From: Taibaiella sp.
GTDB taxonomy: Bacteria > Bacteroidota > Bacteroidia > Chitinophagales > Chitinophagaceae
Reading direction: 5' to 3'
DNA length: 64,000 nucleotides
Assembly (NCBI GenBank): GCA_016786705.1
Contig: JAEUVV010000008.1
Coordinates: 124,001 to 188,000, forward strand
Below are positions 50,489 through 58,722 of the stretch, one piece after another. Position 1 is the stretch's first letter. Every line of letters begins with the position of its first letter. Position numbers and translations under genes: made by a program. The notes below the pieces were generated by a model. It was not told the DNA's origin. It was given only the letters and a program-made list of their open reading frames with translations, and did not search any database.

Positions 50489-51126
50489 AGAACGAATTGG
50501 ACCGGCAGCTGAAAGCGCAATGGGAAGCTGCTTCTGTTGAAGATTTTGGTATAGATATTGACACTGAAAAACTATGGCATAAAATAACCCGGCCCGGGAA
50601 ACCACAAACAATCCGCCTCAGCTGGCTAAAGTATGCTGCCGCCCTGCTTATTGGCGCTATGGTTACATTTGGTTTGATGCAATGGAAAGCACCCCGCTCT
50701 TATGCCTTGCGACCAGGTATGGACAGGCTAGAGGCCAGGCAGGCAGCTTTTGCCCGGCAGGAGACCCGTACCCCGCAAGAGGAACAGCATGGACAAGTAT
50801 CCCAAAAACAAGCCGCAACGCCCGGGTATATATCTCCTGCATCCCGCGCTGCATCAATAGCTTCAAAGACCGGAACTATTACCAAAAAAGAATCATTGAA
50901 AGAGGAGCAAATAATGCCTGAAAGCCCTGTACCCGCCGCCCGGGAAAGCGTGGCCCAGGTGCCAACCCGCTCACAACCCGCCAGGAAAACAATACACCTG
51001 CTGGACCTTGAAAAACCAGCGGCGGCACCCAAACCCGGCAAATTAATGATGGCTATAGAAGAGCATCTCCGCCCGAAGTCAGATGACATTGCCTTTTCCA
51101 CCAAAATATTAACCCGTCAATTTTAA
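50485..51126 (+). CDS. putative anti-sigma factor, single-pass membrane protein
   Basis: 213 aa. A cytoplasmic N-terminus (about 1-45, KLWHKITRP) precedes one membrane helix (about 48-66) and a Pro/Gln/Ala-rich extracytoplasmic region. No recognised zinc motif. It overlaps the sigma gene by four bases, which implies coupled translation, and is followed at 6 bp by an exported protein. The anti-sigma role is inferred from context and topology. Confidence 0.6.
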   Translation: MKNELDRQLKAQWEAASVEDFGIDIDTEKLWHKITRPGKPQTIRLSWLKYAAALLIGAMVTFGLMQWKAPRSYALRPGMDRLEARQAAFARQETRTPQEEQHGQVSQKQAATPGYISPASRAASIASKTGTITKKESLKEEQIMPESPVPAARESVAQVPTRSQPARKTIHLLDLEKPAAAPKPGKLMMAIEEHLRPKSDDIAFSTKILTRQF

Positions 51127-51132
51127 GACTAC

Positions 51133-52260
51133 ATGAAAAAGATCTTTTCCGGCCTTTTACTGGCATTCACACTCCTGGTGTTCACTGCGCATGCTCAAAA
51201 CTCAGCAAGCGATACGAACATATCCTTTCCCGTAACCCGGCATCATTTCCAGGTCGATCTACCCGAACAAATCAGCTTTAAAGTCGCGCTGCTTGCACTG
51301 GATGACTGGAACGATAATGACTTTTCCAATGTAGTAACTAATCGCATAAGAAAGCATATTCAATATTTTGAAGACAGTATTAATAAAAATGCCACACTTC
51401 AAAACCTGCTTTACATAGAAAGTAAGCCGGATGCCGGTTTTGAAAAACTGAATTTCAGGCAACTTATCCCTGTCCAGTCGGAAATAGTGTTTAAAGAAGG
51501 CAATTATTATAATTTGAAAAACAGTATGGATAGCCTGTATTATACCTACTTTGTAGCTAATCCCCGTGCAACAAGAAGCGCAGAAGACTCCTTACACCAA
51601 AGCCTGATAACGATCACGGCCAAATCCCTTACTGATCTCAATAGCTTAAGCAATGCACAGGTCCGGAAAGTGCAGCAGCAGCTGGACAGCATGGTACAAG
51701 CGGCAAAACTTAAAGTAGCTAATTATCAGAATCCTTTATACAGCAGTAATTCCAGCTGGTCACTTGCTGCTTCAGGGGCACAAACTTCCGGTTTCAGCAG
51801 CACAAAACCATTTGCACAGGTGCTGAACAATTTTACGCTTGGTGTGGGATTTGGCGCTGTAGTATTCAACAACTCAATTTCCCCGACCCTGGAACTTAAC
51901 ATGGGCTATGTTTTAAAAAGATCAAAACAAAATGCCACCTTTATCGGTTTAAATTACAGCCTGTTTTCTGAAATTGATCTCCGGAACCGCGATAACACGA
52001 TTGGTTATTTACCGCTCAATATTGAATTTGGCACCATCAGCAATAATGTAGGATTAATGCAAAGAAAAACCTCTGTAGGCTATGGGGTAATGATCAAAAC
52101 CACCCAGCAATCCGGCAGCTCAAAAACCTACTATTTACCTAACATGCAACTTAACTTTGCACTGAGCAATACCCTGTCCTCCAGCCTGATCATGGCCACC
52201 CAGCTAAAGAAAGACTCGGATCATTACGTGTTCGGCGTATCGCTGAAATATAATTTATAG
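51133..52260 (+). CDS. exported protein of the ECF operon, probable outer-membrane barrel
   Basis: 375 aa. The signal MKKIFSGLLLAFTLLVFTAHA is followed by a helical N-terminal half (SINKNATLQNLL, RKVQQQLDSMVQAAKL). The second half has alternating beta strands ending in HYVFGVSLKYNL, consistent with a small barrel or surface domain. It probably senses, or is the target of, the stress signal handled by the sigma/anti-sigma pair. Family not recognised. Ends at a clear terminator. Confidence 0.55.
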   Translation: MKKIFSGLLLAFTLLVFTAHAQNSASDTNISFPVTRHHFQVDLPEQISFKVALLALDDWNDNDFSNVVTNRIRKHIQYFEDSINKNATLQNLLYIESKPDAGFEKLNFRQLIPVQSEIVFKEGNYYNLKNSMDSLYYTYFVANPRATRSAEDSLHQSLITITAKSLTDLNSLSNAQVRKVQQQLDSMVQAAKLKVANYQNPLYSSNSSWSLAASGAQTSGFSSTKPFAQVLNNFTLGVGFGAVVFNNSISPTLELNMGYVLKRSKQNATFIGLNYSLFSEIDLRNRDNTIGYLPLNIEFGTISNNVGLMQRKTSVGYGVMIKTTQQSGSSKTYYLPNMQLNFALSNTLSSSLIMATQLKKDSDHYVFGVSLKYNL

Positions 52261-52270
52261 CATAAAAAAA

Positions 52271-52294
52271 GGCGCTACCGGTTTTAGTAGCGCC
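52271..52294. terminator. terminator after the ECF operon
   Basis: GGCGCTAC (52271-52278) pairs with GTAGCGCC (52287-52294), with A-run upstream and TTCTT downstream, between convergent genes. Confidence 0.8.
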
Positions 52295-52316
52295 CTTCTT
52301 CCTATTAAAATATCAA

Positions 52317-52541
52317 TTATTTTAAAGAACATTCTGCAGTAGCTCCTGCAACCGATACTGTAGTTTCGTAGCTTTCACAAGCAGTCTTAGCCGAAGACTT
52401 AGATGTTTTAGGAAAAGTTTGAGTTACTTCCTGAGTGCTACTGCCCATAGTTACTTTACAAGTACAAGTGTGGTCTTTCTTACAAGATGCAAATAGGGTC
52501 ATGCCGATCGCTGCCACAGCAACCAAGGTGATTTTTTTCAT
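52317..52541 (-). CDS. small Cys-containing lipoprotein, 74 aa
   Basis: The lipoprotein signal MKKITLVAVAAIGMTLFASC is followed by KKDHTCTCKVTMGSSTQ, a Thr/Ser-rich body and two further cysteines (TACESYE and AECSLK) that could pair as disulfides. Not recognised beyond a common Bacteroidota small-lipoprotein type. Convergent with the ECF operon. Confidence 0.62.
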   Translation of the reverse strand: MKKITLVAVAAIGMTLFASCKKDHTCTCKVTMGSSTQEVTQTFPKTSKSSAKTACESYETTVSVAGATAECSLK

Positions 52542-52763
52542 GTTTTTTTATTTTTAAAAATTAAAGTTATAAATCAGGGCCGAAAATAATTATAAATTTC
52601 AATGAATCAAGTATTTGCAAAATTTTTTCTTAAAATTAATCACTTTTAAGTGACCATTTTACAACTAATTCTATAAAAATACTCGGGAAGTATTCAACCA
52701 GAGTAAGAAGAAAAAAATGTCTATAAAAATCAATTTTTATTTTGCGAAATAAAAAACAAACTA
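52542..52763. other. AT-rich intergenic region before the tRNA-Val cluster
   Basis: About 220 bp, very AT-rich. The 3' part holds the -33 element of the tRNA promoter; otherwise nothing is recognised. Confidence 0.4.
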
Positions 52764-52771
52764 TACCTTTG
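52741..52771 (+). promoter_or_regulatory. promoter of the tRNA-Val cluster
   Basis: TTTG (52741-52744), 19 bp, TACCTTTG (52764-52771): an ideal Bacteroidota -33/-7 pair 39 bp before the first tRNA. Confidence 0.85.
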
Positions 52772-52810
52772 CCTCCCATTCAAAAAGAAAGCAAGTCTTT
52801 TAAAATGTCT

Positions 52811-52885
52811 GGAAGCATAGCTCAGCTGGTTCAGAGCATCTGCCTTACAAGCAGAGGGTCCGCGGTTCGAATCCGTGTGCTTCCA
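52811..52885 (+). tRNA. tRNA-Val (TAC), copy 1
   Basis: 75 nt. Acceptor GGAAGCA pairs with TGCTTCC, the anticodon loop CTTACAA gives TAC, and the T-arm is GCGGTTCGAATCCGT. No encoded CCA. Confidence 0.95.
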
Positions 52886-52918
52886 CAAAAAGTTCTTTAC
52901 ATCGTATTATATAATACC

Positions 52919-52993
52919 GGAAGCATAGCTCAGCTGGTTCAGAGCATCTGCCTTACAAGCAGAGGGTCCGCGGTTCGAATCCGTGTGCTTCCA
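52919..52993 (+). tRNA. tRNA-Val (TAC), copy 2
   Basis: Identical to copy 1. The 33-bp spacer resembles the spacer between copies 2 and 3 (both contain TTCnnnACATCGTATTAT and end in ATACC). Confidence 0.95.
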
Positions 52994-53024
52994 CATAAGT
53001 TGTTCACATCGTATTATTAATACC

Positions 53025-53099
53025 GGAAGCATAGCTCAGCTGGTTCAGAGCATCTGCCTTACAAGCAGAGGGTCCGCGGTTCGAATCCGTGTGCTTCCA
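53025..53099 (+). tRNA. tRNA-Val (TAC), copy 3
   Basis: Identical to copies 1 and 2. It is the last of the tricistronic unit and is followed directly by the terminator at 53103. Confidence 0.95.
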
Positions 53100-53102
53100 C
53101 AT

Positions 53103-53129
53103 AAAAGCAGGTAGAATCTACCTGCTTTT
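53103..53129 (+). terminator. terminator of the tRNA-Val cluster
   Basis: AAAAGCAGGTAG (53103-53114) pairs with CTACCTGCTTTT (53118-53129), then TTTT. Confidence 0.88.
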
Positions 53130-53210
53130 TTTATGCCCTTACATTATGTAAGCTCCTTTTTTACCCAAACGTTTTTTTTCCTAATTTAGTTGCCCTAAAC
53201 TGGCATTAGC

Positions 53211-54134
53211 TTGAAACAAATCTACCTCATACACGCCCATAATCACCTGGCGATGCTCAACTATCTCATCAATTGGCTGAGCAGCCCGCAAACCTTAGTG
53301 TATGTAAATATTGACAAAAAATCCGGCTTGGATTGCAGCCAAATAGACACCAAAGCCCGGCTGATCAAAAAACGTATTCCTATCCGCTGGGGCGCCTGGT
53401 CGCAATGCGAAGCCACAATTAACTCCTTGCGACAAATCAATGAAGAGCAAGCCGAATATGGCCATATTATCTTTCTTTCGGGACAAGACTTGCCCGTATA
53501 TACTACCGAATATATTGCGCGGCAGCTAAACCCCGGCAAACAATACATAAATTGTACTCATATCGATACCGGCTGGCCACAAGCCAGGAACCGGTTCCGG
53601 CATTTTCACCGTGCAGAACTCACGCGTCTGTATATTCGCCGCTCAGGCCTTCCAGGCTTTGCCGGCAAAGTGCTGTATAAAAGCGGCTATTACCTGCTCA
53701 ACGGGCTATACCGGGCATTTAAAGGTCATTGGAGAAAGCTGCCCCTAAACATGGAGGCCTATGGCGGCTCACAATGGTGGATGCTGGAGCGCAACTGCGT
53801 CAATTATATCCTGGAGCAAACAGACCGGCACCCGGAAATCATCAACTTTTTCCGAACCACCTTCTGCCCTGATGAATTGTTCTTCCAGACTATGATCATG
53901 AACAGCCCCTTCCGGGACCAGGTAGTACCCTACCTCCGTTATATAGATTGGGCCAACTCTCCCGACGGCAAGAGCCCTAAAGTATTGCTGCGCACGGATT
54001 ACGATGCAATAAAAGCTTCGGGGGCCCTATTCTGCCGCAAAGCAGACCCGGAAAAGAGTATTGACCTCATCAATCATATTGCTGCTATCAACAAGCAGGC
54101 TCCCTTTACTGATATAATAAACACAGGAAAATAA
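53211..54134 (+). CDS. GT14-like (core-2/I-branching type) glycosyltransferase
   Basis: 307 aa. The N-terminus IYLIHAHNHLAML, GHIIFLSGQDLPVYTTEYI and the later CPDELFFQTMIMNSPF are the landmarks of the GT14 family (beta-1,6-N-acetylglucosaminyl- or xylosyltransferase-like). The NMEAYGGSQWWML motif is the acceptor/catalytic region. No membrane segment. The start is TTG at 53211, matching the family N-terminus; no in-frame ATG fits. It lies alone between tRNA-Val copies 3 and 4, away from any polysaccharide cluster. Acceptor unknown. Confidence 0.8.
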   Translation: MKQIYLIHAHNHLAMLNYLINWLSSPQTLVYVNIDKKSGLDCSQIDTKARLIKKRIPIRWGAWSQCEATINSLRQINEEQAEYGHIIFLSGQDLPVYTTEYIARQLNPGKQYINCTHIDTGWPQARNRFRHFHRAELTRLYIRRSGLPGFAGKVLYKSGYYLLNGLYRAFKGHWRKLPLNMEAYGGSQWWMLERNCVNYILEQTDRHPEIINFFRTTFCPDELFFQTMIMNSPFRDQVVPYLRYIDWANSPDGKSPKVLLRTDYDAIKASGALFCRKADPEKSIDLINHIAAINKQAPFTDIINTGK

Positions 54135-54158
54135 ATTTGGCCGTTCCAAAGAAAATTT

Positions 54159-54166
54159 TACCTTTG
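54159..54166 (+). promoter_or_regulatory. -7 element TACCTTTG of tRNA-Val copy 4
   Basis: A TAnnTTTG match 51 bp before the tRNA. The leader contains the hairpin AAAACAGG (54177-54184)/CCTGTTTT (54202-54209). Confidence 0.75.
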
Positions 54167-54216
54167 CACTCCATCCAAAACAGGAGCAAACATTTCAATG
54201 GCCTGTTTTGCTTACC

Positions 54217-54291
54217 GGAAGCATAGCTCAGCTGGTTCAGAGCATCTGCCTTACAAGCAGAGGGTCCGCGGTTCGAATCCGTGTGCTTCCA
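54217..54291 (+). tRNA. tRNA-Val (TAC), copy 4
   Basis: Identical to copies 1-3 but separated from them by about 1.1 kb holding the GT14 gene, and driven by its own promoter. Confidence 0.95.
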
Positions 54292-54311
54292 CTCCTTTAA
54301 AGACTATCTGA

Positions 54312-54360
54312 AAGTCGTCATTTTGAGATTCTCGAATCGGGAATACCCGGATGACGGCTT
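54312..54360 (+). terminator. hairpin after tRNA-Val copy 4, REP-like
   Basis: AAGTCGTCAT (54312-54321) pairs with ATGACGGCTT (54351-54360, one G-T pair), followed by CTTGGTTTT. The loop contains TTTTGAGATTCTCGAATCGG, similar to the REP-like core seen elsewhere. It may terminate the tRNA transcript. The rest of the gap to rpsL has no gene. Confidence 0.5.
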
Positions 54361-54537
54361 CTTGGTTTTAGGTAGTTTTTAATCAATCATTGCGGTTCGA
54401 AGGTCATTAGGATACATAGCTGGCTGCCATTTTTATAATGTTGTATGCTAATTTCTTGTAGCGCTGTTTTAAAGGAATTTTTGAAACTCTTATTAAATTA
54501 CCCGTTTTTGGATTGCTGAATAAATTTATTTAATTTG

Positions 54538-54568
54538 TTTGGTAGAATAAAATTTATAGCTACCTTTG
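54538..54568 (+). promoter_or_regulatory. rpsL promoter
   Basis: TTTG (54538-54541), 19 bp, TACCTTTG (54561-54568): an ideal -33/-7 pair 28 bp before the rpsL ATG. Confidence 0.85.
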
Positions 54569-54596
54569 CAGTCCGAAAAAAATTAAAGTATTAAGA

Positions 54597-54977
54597 ATGC
54601 CAACTATTCAACAATTAGTTCGTAAAGGACGCACAGCTATTAAAGCAAAATCTAAATCTCCAGCGTTGGACGAATGTCCGCAACGTCGTGGAGTATGTAC
54701 GCGTGTATATACTACAACGCCTAAAAAACCAAACTCCGCATTACGTAAAGTAGCGAAAGTACGTTTGACTAACAAAATCGAGGTTATTGCGTATATCCCG
54801 GGTGAAGGTCACAACTTGCAAGAGCACTCTATCGTATTGATCCGTGGTGGTCGTGTTAAAGATTTACCAGGTGTACGTTACCACATCGTTCGTGGTGCCC
54901 TGGATACTGCCGGTGTTAAAGATCGTAAGCAATCTCGTTCTAAATACGGTACTAAGAAAGAAAAAGCAAAAAAATAA
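54597..54977 (+). CDS. rpsL: 30S ribosomal protein S12
   Basis: 126 aa, decoding-site protein. [11 protein letters not shown] start and the universally conserved [19 protein letters not shown] and [14 protein letters not shown] segments. Lysines at the positions equivalent to E. coli K43 and K88 are present, the streptomycin-sensitive form. Codon use is strongly biased, as expected of a highly expressed gene. First gene of an rpsL-rpsG unit. Confidence 0.98.
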   Translation: MPTIQQLVRKGRTAIKAKSKSPALDECPQRRGVCTRVYTTTPKKPNSALRKVAKVRLTNKIEVIAYIPGEGHNLQEHSIVLIRGGRVKDLPGVRYHIVRGALDTAGVKDRKQSRSKYGTKKEKAKK

Positions 54978-55057
54978 TCAAAAAATTAGTTATTGCAGCT
55001 GAGTAAAGTTTATTTAATCTTGAAGTAACAGCCTGTAATAAATGTAAAAATTAAAAA

Positions 55058-55525
55058 ATGAGAAAGCAACAAGCGAAGAAATTACCTTTGGCCCCAGATC
55101 CAAAGTTTAATGATAAATTAGTTACCCGTTTCGTAAACACTTTAATGTGGGAAGGTAAAAAAACTACTGCATTCACAATTTTCTATGATGCATTAGATAA
55201 AGTATCTAAAATCACTAGTGAAGAAGGTTACGAAATTTGGAAAAAAGCATTACAAAACGTAACTCCAGCAGTTGAGGTACGTAGCCGTCGTATCGGTGGT
55301 GCTACATTCCAGATCCCTTCTGAAGTTCGTCCGGACCGTAAGATTTCTTTGTCCATGAAATGGATGATCCGTTTTGCCCGCGAGCGTAACGGTAAAACTA
55401 TGGCCGACAAATTAGCTAACGAAATCGTAGCAGCTTCTAAAGGTGAAGGTGGTGCATTCAAAAGAAAAGAAGACACTCACCGTATGGCTGAAGCGAACAA
55501 AGCTTTCGCTCACTTCAGAGTTTAA
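55058..55525 (+). CDS. rpsG: 30S ribosomal protein S7
   Basis: 155 aa, primary 16S rRNA-binding protein that organises the 30S head. Recognised by [42 protein letters not shown] and a C-terminal [20 protein letters not shown]. It lies 80 bp after rpsL. The usual next gene fusA is missing; a strong terminator and an unrelated convergent gene follow. Confidence 0.98.
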   Translation: MRKQQAKKLPLAPDPKFNDKLVTRFVNTLMWEGKKTTAFTIFYDALDKVSKITSEEGYEIWKKALQNVTPAVEVRSRRIGGATFQIPSEVRPDRKISLSMKWMIRFARERNGKTMADKLANEIVAASKGEGGAFKRKEDTHRMAEANKAFAHFRV

Positions 55526-55556
55526 TTTTTTTTCGGATAAAGAACAATCTTTATAC

Positions 55557-55590
55557 AAAAAGCGTTTCATCAGCAGATGGAACGCTTTTT
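55557..55590 (+). terminator. terminator after rpsG
   Basis: AAAAAGCGTTTCATC (55557-55571) pairs with GATGGAACGCTTTTT (55576-55590, one G-T pair). It ends the str-type operon after rpsG. Confidence 0.9.
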
Positions 55591-55625
55591 TATTTTATTA
55601 GTCGCTTAAATATAATCCATATGCC

Positions 55626-56129
55626 CTACTCTATAGCCAATTCCGGCTTAAGCGCCCTAAACAAAAATGGAATTTCTTTAGAAAAGGTACTTACTTTAGT
55701 TCCATTTTCATTTGCTTCCAGGCAATAAAACCTGTTCGAACACAATATGGATAAAACAAAGGGTCTTTCCTGATGAAAGATGGCATTACCGGGCATTACT
55801 ACCAGGAAATAGGGATCCGGCTCTGCAATTAAATGAAAGCGGACCAATTCTGTAACTGCATCCAGGTCCCGTTCCGGCAGCTGGATGCTCCTGTGAGGCT
55901 CCAATGCTTTAACCAAGTCTTTGCCCCCAAAATTAAAATTACGTTTAAACAGGAGCAGCATGCCTTTTAGATTGGAAATAAGCAAAATAACCAGGAATAA
56001 CAGAGCAAACCTGTCTTTAAGGATAAGTATACTCATTATAAAGGATACCCCTAAGGTCCATAATTGAAAAGCTTTAGCTTTAATGATCTTAATTAAATAT
56101 TTTTTATCCCTTATATTAATTTGCGCCAT
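55626..56129 (-). CDS. hypothetical protein with two N-terminal membrane helices
   Basis: 167 aa. A basic N-terminus (about 1-20) is followed by two hydrophobic helices (about 20-36 and 40-62) and a soluble C-terminal domain of about 100 residues (LPERDLDAVTELVRFHLIAEPDPYFLVVMPGNAIFHQ). No family recognised. It is convergent with rpsG and divergent from the GNAT gene. Confidence 0.58.
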   Translation of the reverse strand: MAQINIRDKKYLIKIIKAKAFQLWTLGVSFIMSILILKDRFALLFLVILLISNLKGMLLLFKRNFNFGGKDLVKALEPHRSIQLPERDLDAVTELVRFHLIAEPDPYFLVVMPGNAIFHQERPFVLSILCSNRFYCLEANENGTKVSTFSKEIPFLFRALKPELAIE

Positions 56130-56238
56130 AACTATTTAAACAGGCTTTATTAGCCGAAAGTAATCAAATCCAGTTAATTTTATACCATTACCATTAGAGA
56201 AATACGTTCTGTAATTTTACCCACTCAAGCACACATTC

Positions 56239-56751
56239 ATGAAATCCCCTGAAGCACTTAAGATGGAACTGAAGCGTCATGAAGACAGTCATACTGAATC
56301 GCTACTGTCTTATCAATTACCACCGGAGCAAGTCGCATTCACCGCTTTGCCGGGAACTGTATTTGAAAGAATTGCGGCAAGAAACGCGCAGGGAGATTTT
56401 TCTGCGATTCCTGTAAGCATACTTTTTCAGGGCCGGGCTATAGGCTTATTTGTGCTGGATTCGGGACCTGACCTCAGTTTATGGACCGAAAATACGCATG
56501 CCGTATTCCTGCGCTCTTTATCCATCAACCCCGAATTTCAAGGCCGGGGTATCGGCACAATGGTCATGCAAATCTTACCGGAATTCATTACCCGGCATAT
56601 ACCGGAATTATCCGTCAACGAAATCGTACTTGGCGTCAACCGGGAAAATAAAGCAGCCCAAAAGCTCTATAATAAGATCGGCTTCAATGAATACGGCTTC
56701 AATATGAATCCTCCGTTTGTCGGGCAAATCATTATGAAATGGCGCCTGTAA
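56239..56751 (+). CDS. GNAT family N-acetyltransferase
   Basis: 170 aa. A single GNAT fold with acetyl-CoA-binding motif A, LRSLSINPEFQGRGIGTMVM (Q/R-x-x-G-x-G/A), and the C-terminal NRENKAAQKLYNKIGFNEYG. The substrate cannot be told from sequence. A second ATG at 56263 is possible. The MFS gene starts 34 bp downstream, so the two may be co-transcribed. Confidence 0.88.
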   Translation: MKSPEALKMELKRHEDSHTESLLSYQLPPEQVAFTALPGTVFERIAARNAQGDFSAIPVSILFQGRAIGLFVLDSGPDLSLWTENTHAVFLRSLSINPEFQGRGIGTMVMQILPEFITRHIPELSVNEIVLGVNRENKAAQKLYNKIGFNEYGFNMNPPFVGQIIMKWRL

Positions 56752-56785
56752 ATTTACCGACCTCTACATACTACTCATAAAACCC

Positions 56786-58063
56786 ATGAACACACAAGCA
56801 CCTAAAAACTGGAAACGAACATTTGGTTTTATCTGGACCGGCCAGTTCTTATCTTTAGTCAGCACCGCGCTGGTCAACTTTGCACTGATCATCTGGCTGA
56901 GCCTCGAAAGTGGTTCGGCAGAAGTTCTGGCACTAGCTGCCACCTGCTCCATGTTGCCCCAGGCTTTGATCGGCCTGTTTGCCGGCGTATATGTAGATAA
57001 ATGGAACCGTAAGCTCACCATGATGCTGGCAGATGGAGGGATCGCCTTATGTACCTTGATCATCGCGCTACTTTTTATGGCCGGCTGGAAAGCATATACC
57101 ATTATCTACATACTCCTGGCGCTGCGCTCTGTAGGCTCCGCTTTTCACATGCCGGCTATGCAATCCTCCGTTCCCCTGCTAGCCCCCCAGGATCAGCTCC
57201 TAAGGATTTCAGGGATTAACCAGATGATATTTTCTATTTCCAATATTGCAGGACCGGCCCTGGGGGCACTACTCATTACCATTTTACCTATAGAACAGGT
57301 GTTACTACTGGATGTTGCAGGAGCAGCCTGTGCCATCGTTTCCCTGCTGTTTGTAACGATCCCCGATCCGGAACGTGATAGGGCTACAGAGCACCATTCC
57401 GTACTGGATGACTTGAAAGTAGGCATTAAAACAATTACCCGTTTCAAAGGTATGCCCCAGCTTTTCCTGGGTTCCATTCTTGTAACGATACTGATCATGC
57501 CGCTGGCCATTCTCTTCCCTTTAATGACAGTAAAACACTTCCTGGGTACTGAATTCCAGATGAGTATTATCGAGATCACCTGGGGTGTAGGTATGCTGAC
57601 CGGCGGCGCATTGATCGGCCTGCTCAAAATAGCCTATAACAAAGCGGTAATGATCAATTTTACTTATATCATTTTGGGTGCAGCCATGGCAGGGTCTGGT
57701 TTATTATCCCCATCTGCCTTTATTATTTTTGTCGTTTTTACTTTTCTGGGTGGACTGGTATCGGCGGTATACAATGCCTGCTTTACCACAATTTTACAGG
57801 AGCGGATCAATCCGGCAGTATTAGGACGTGTCTTTTCTATTTTCATGAGTGCTTCGATCCTGCCTTCGTTAATAGGGCTTTTAGGGATCGGCTACCTGGC
57901 AGATATTATTGGCATCACCAGCGCCTTTGTTATATTCGGGGCGGCGATCAGCCTGGTCGGGATTATTTCCTTTTTCAGCCCGGGAATTATCGCTATCGGT
58001 AAAAAACATATAACAGTTCCCGATAAGGCAGGGAAAACGGACCTTACAGACAATGCAGAATAA
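56786..58063 (+). CDS. MFS efflux transporter (MefA/drug-exporter type)
   Basis: 425 aa, 12 predicted membrane helices. The opening NWKRTFGFIWTGQFLSLVSTALVNFALIIWL and the loop 2-3 motif GVYVDKWNRKLTMMLADG match the MFS_3 / MefA-type exporters of macrolides and other drugs. Substrate unknown. The stop codon overlaps a 19-bp terminator stem. Confidence 0.88.
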   Translation: MNTQAPKNWKRTFGFIWTGQFLSLVSTALVNFALIIWLSLESGSAEVLALAATCSMLPQALIGLFAGVYVDKWNRKLTMMLADGGIALCTLIIALLFMAGWKAYTIIYILLALRSVGSAFHMPAMQSSVPLLAPQDQLLRISGINQMIFSISNIAGPALGALLITILPIEQVLLLDVAGAACAIVSLLFVTIPDPERDRATEHHSVLDDLKVGIKTITRFKGMPQLFLGSILVTILIMPLAILFPLMTVKHFLGTEFQMSIIEITWGVGMLTGGALIGLLKIAYNKAVMINFTYIILGAAMAGSGLLSPSAFIIFVVFTFLGGLVSAVYNACFTTILQERINPAVLGRVFSIFMSASILPSLIGLLGIGYLADIIGITSAFVIFGAAISLVGIISFFSPGIIAIGKKHITVPDKAGKTDLTDNAE

Positions 58064-58104
58064 ATTAAAGAAGCAGGAGTAGATCACTCCTGCTTCTTTA
58101 ATTT
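58062..58104. terminator. bidirectional terminator, 19-bp stem
   Basis: AAATTAAAGAAGCAGGAGT (58062-58080) pairs perfectly with ACTCCTGCTTCTTTAATTT (58086-58104). It serves the MFS gene and the convergent gene at 58118. Confidence 0.93.
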
Positions 58105-58117
58105 ATAAACGGCACTA

Positions 58118-58657
58118 TTATTTTTGTAACTGATATACCTGGTACATTTCCTTAAAAAACTTGTTGGAAAAGCTTGATTTCTCCAGGAAGTCTTTTCTGA
58201 AATGCGCTGAATAACGTACCTCGACGCCTCCCTCTTTATTCAGGGTTAACGTCGCGATCGGTTGCTTATACGGATTCCGGTTATTGCTGAAAATGCTGCT
58301 CTCCAGGCCTACATTACAATCACAGGAAAGGTCATACCATTCCGCATGGGTATCATCCAGGATTTTCAAAGTCCATTTCATAGGATTATCCGCGGCTAAG
58401 AAAGTAAACATATAGGCCGATTGGGCATCTTTGGAAATATGCAGCGCCGTATGTACCTCTTCCGCCCGGACTATTGCTTTCGCTTCACCAGCCCCGACAA
58501 AGAATGCAGGATGCAGCAAGAGATGCTGGCCTTCCACTAACGCATGGAAAGAGTTGAGTTTTACCACATTCCAACTGTCCTGTGCCTGAAGCTTACCTGT
58601 GCTGAGCAGAAGTATGCTTAATAATACCCAACTTAATTTCCGGAAAACATTGCGCAT
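58118..58657 (-). CDS. exported hypothetical protein
   Basis: About 179 aa from ATG 58657; a longer reading from 58693 would hide the signal peptide. The Sec signal (SWVLLSILLLSTGKLQAQ) is followed by a beta-rich domain with two nearby cysteines (LSCDCNVG). No family recognised. Single gene. Confidence 0.6.
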   Translation of the reverse strand: MRNVFRKLSWVLLSILLLSTGKLQAQDSWNVVKLNSFHALVEGQHLLLHPAFFVGAGEAKAIVRAEEVHTALHISKDAQSAYMFTFLAADNPMKWTLKILDDTHAEWYDLSCDCNVGLESSIFSNNRNPYKQPIATLTLNKEGGVEVRYSAHFRKDFLEKSSFSNKFFKEMYQVYQLQK

Positions 58658-58722
58658 AGTTGTTTCTTTTTTTGTCGCAGCAAAATTAATCAAAAGCTGA
58701 GTATAAGCAAGGTATAAAAAAA

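Noticed and set aside
52742..53020. Open frame of 92 codons with an internal repeat
   Set aside because: It is a translation of the tandem tRNA-Val genes; the repeat is the tRNA, not a protein.
52811..54291. Regularly spaced identical 75-bp repeats, CRISPR-like at first sight
   Set aside because: They fold as tRNA-Val (TAC) with promoters and terminators; spacers are not of constant length and no cas genes are present.
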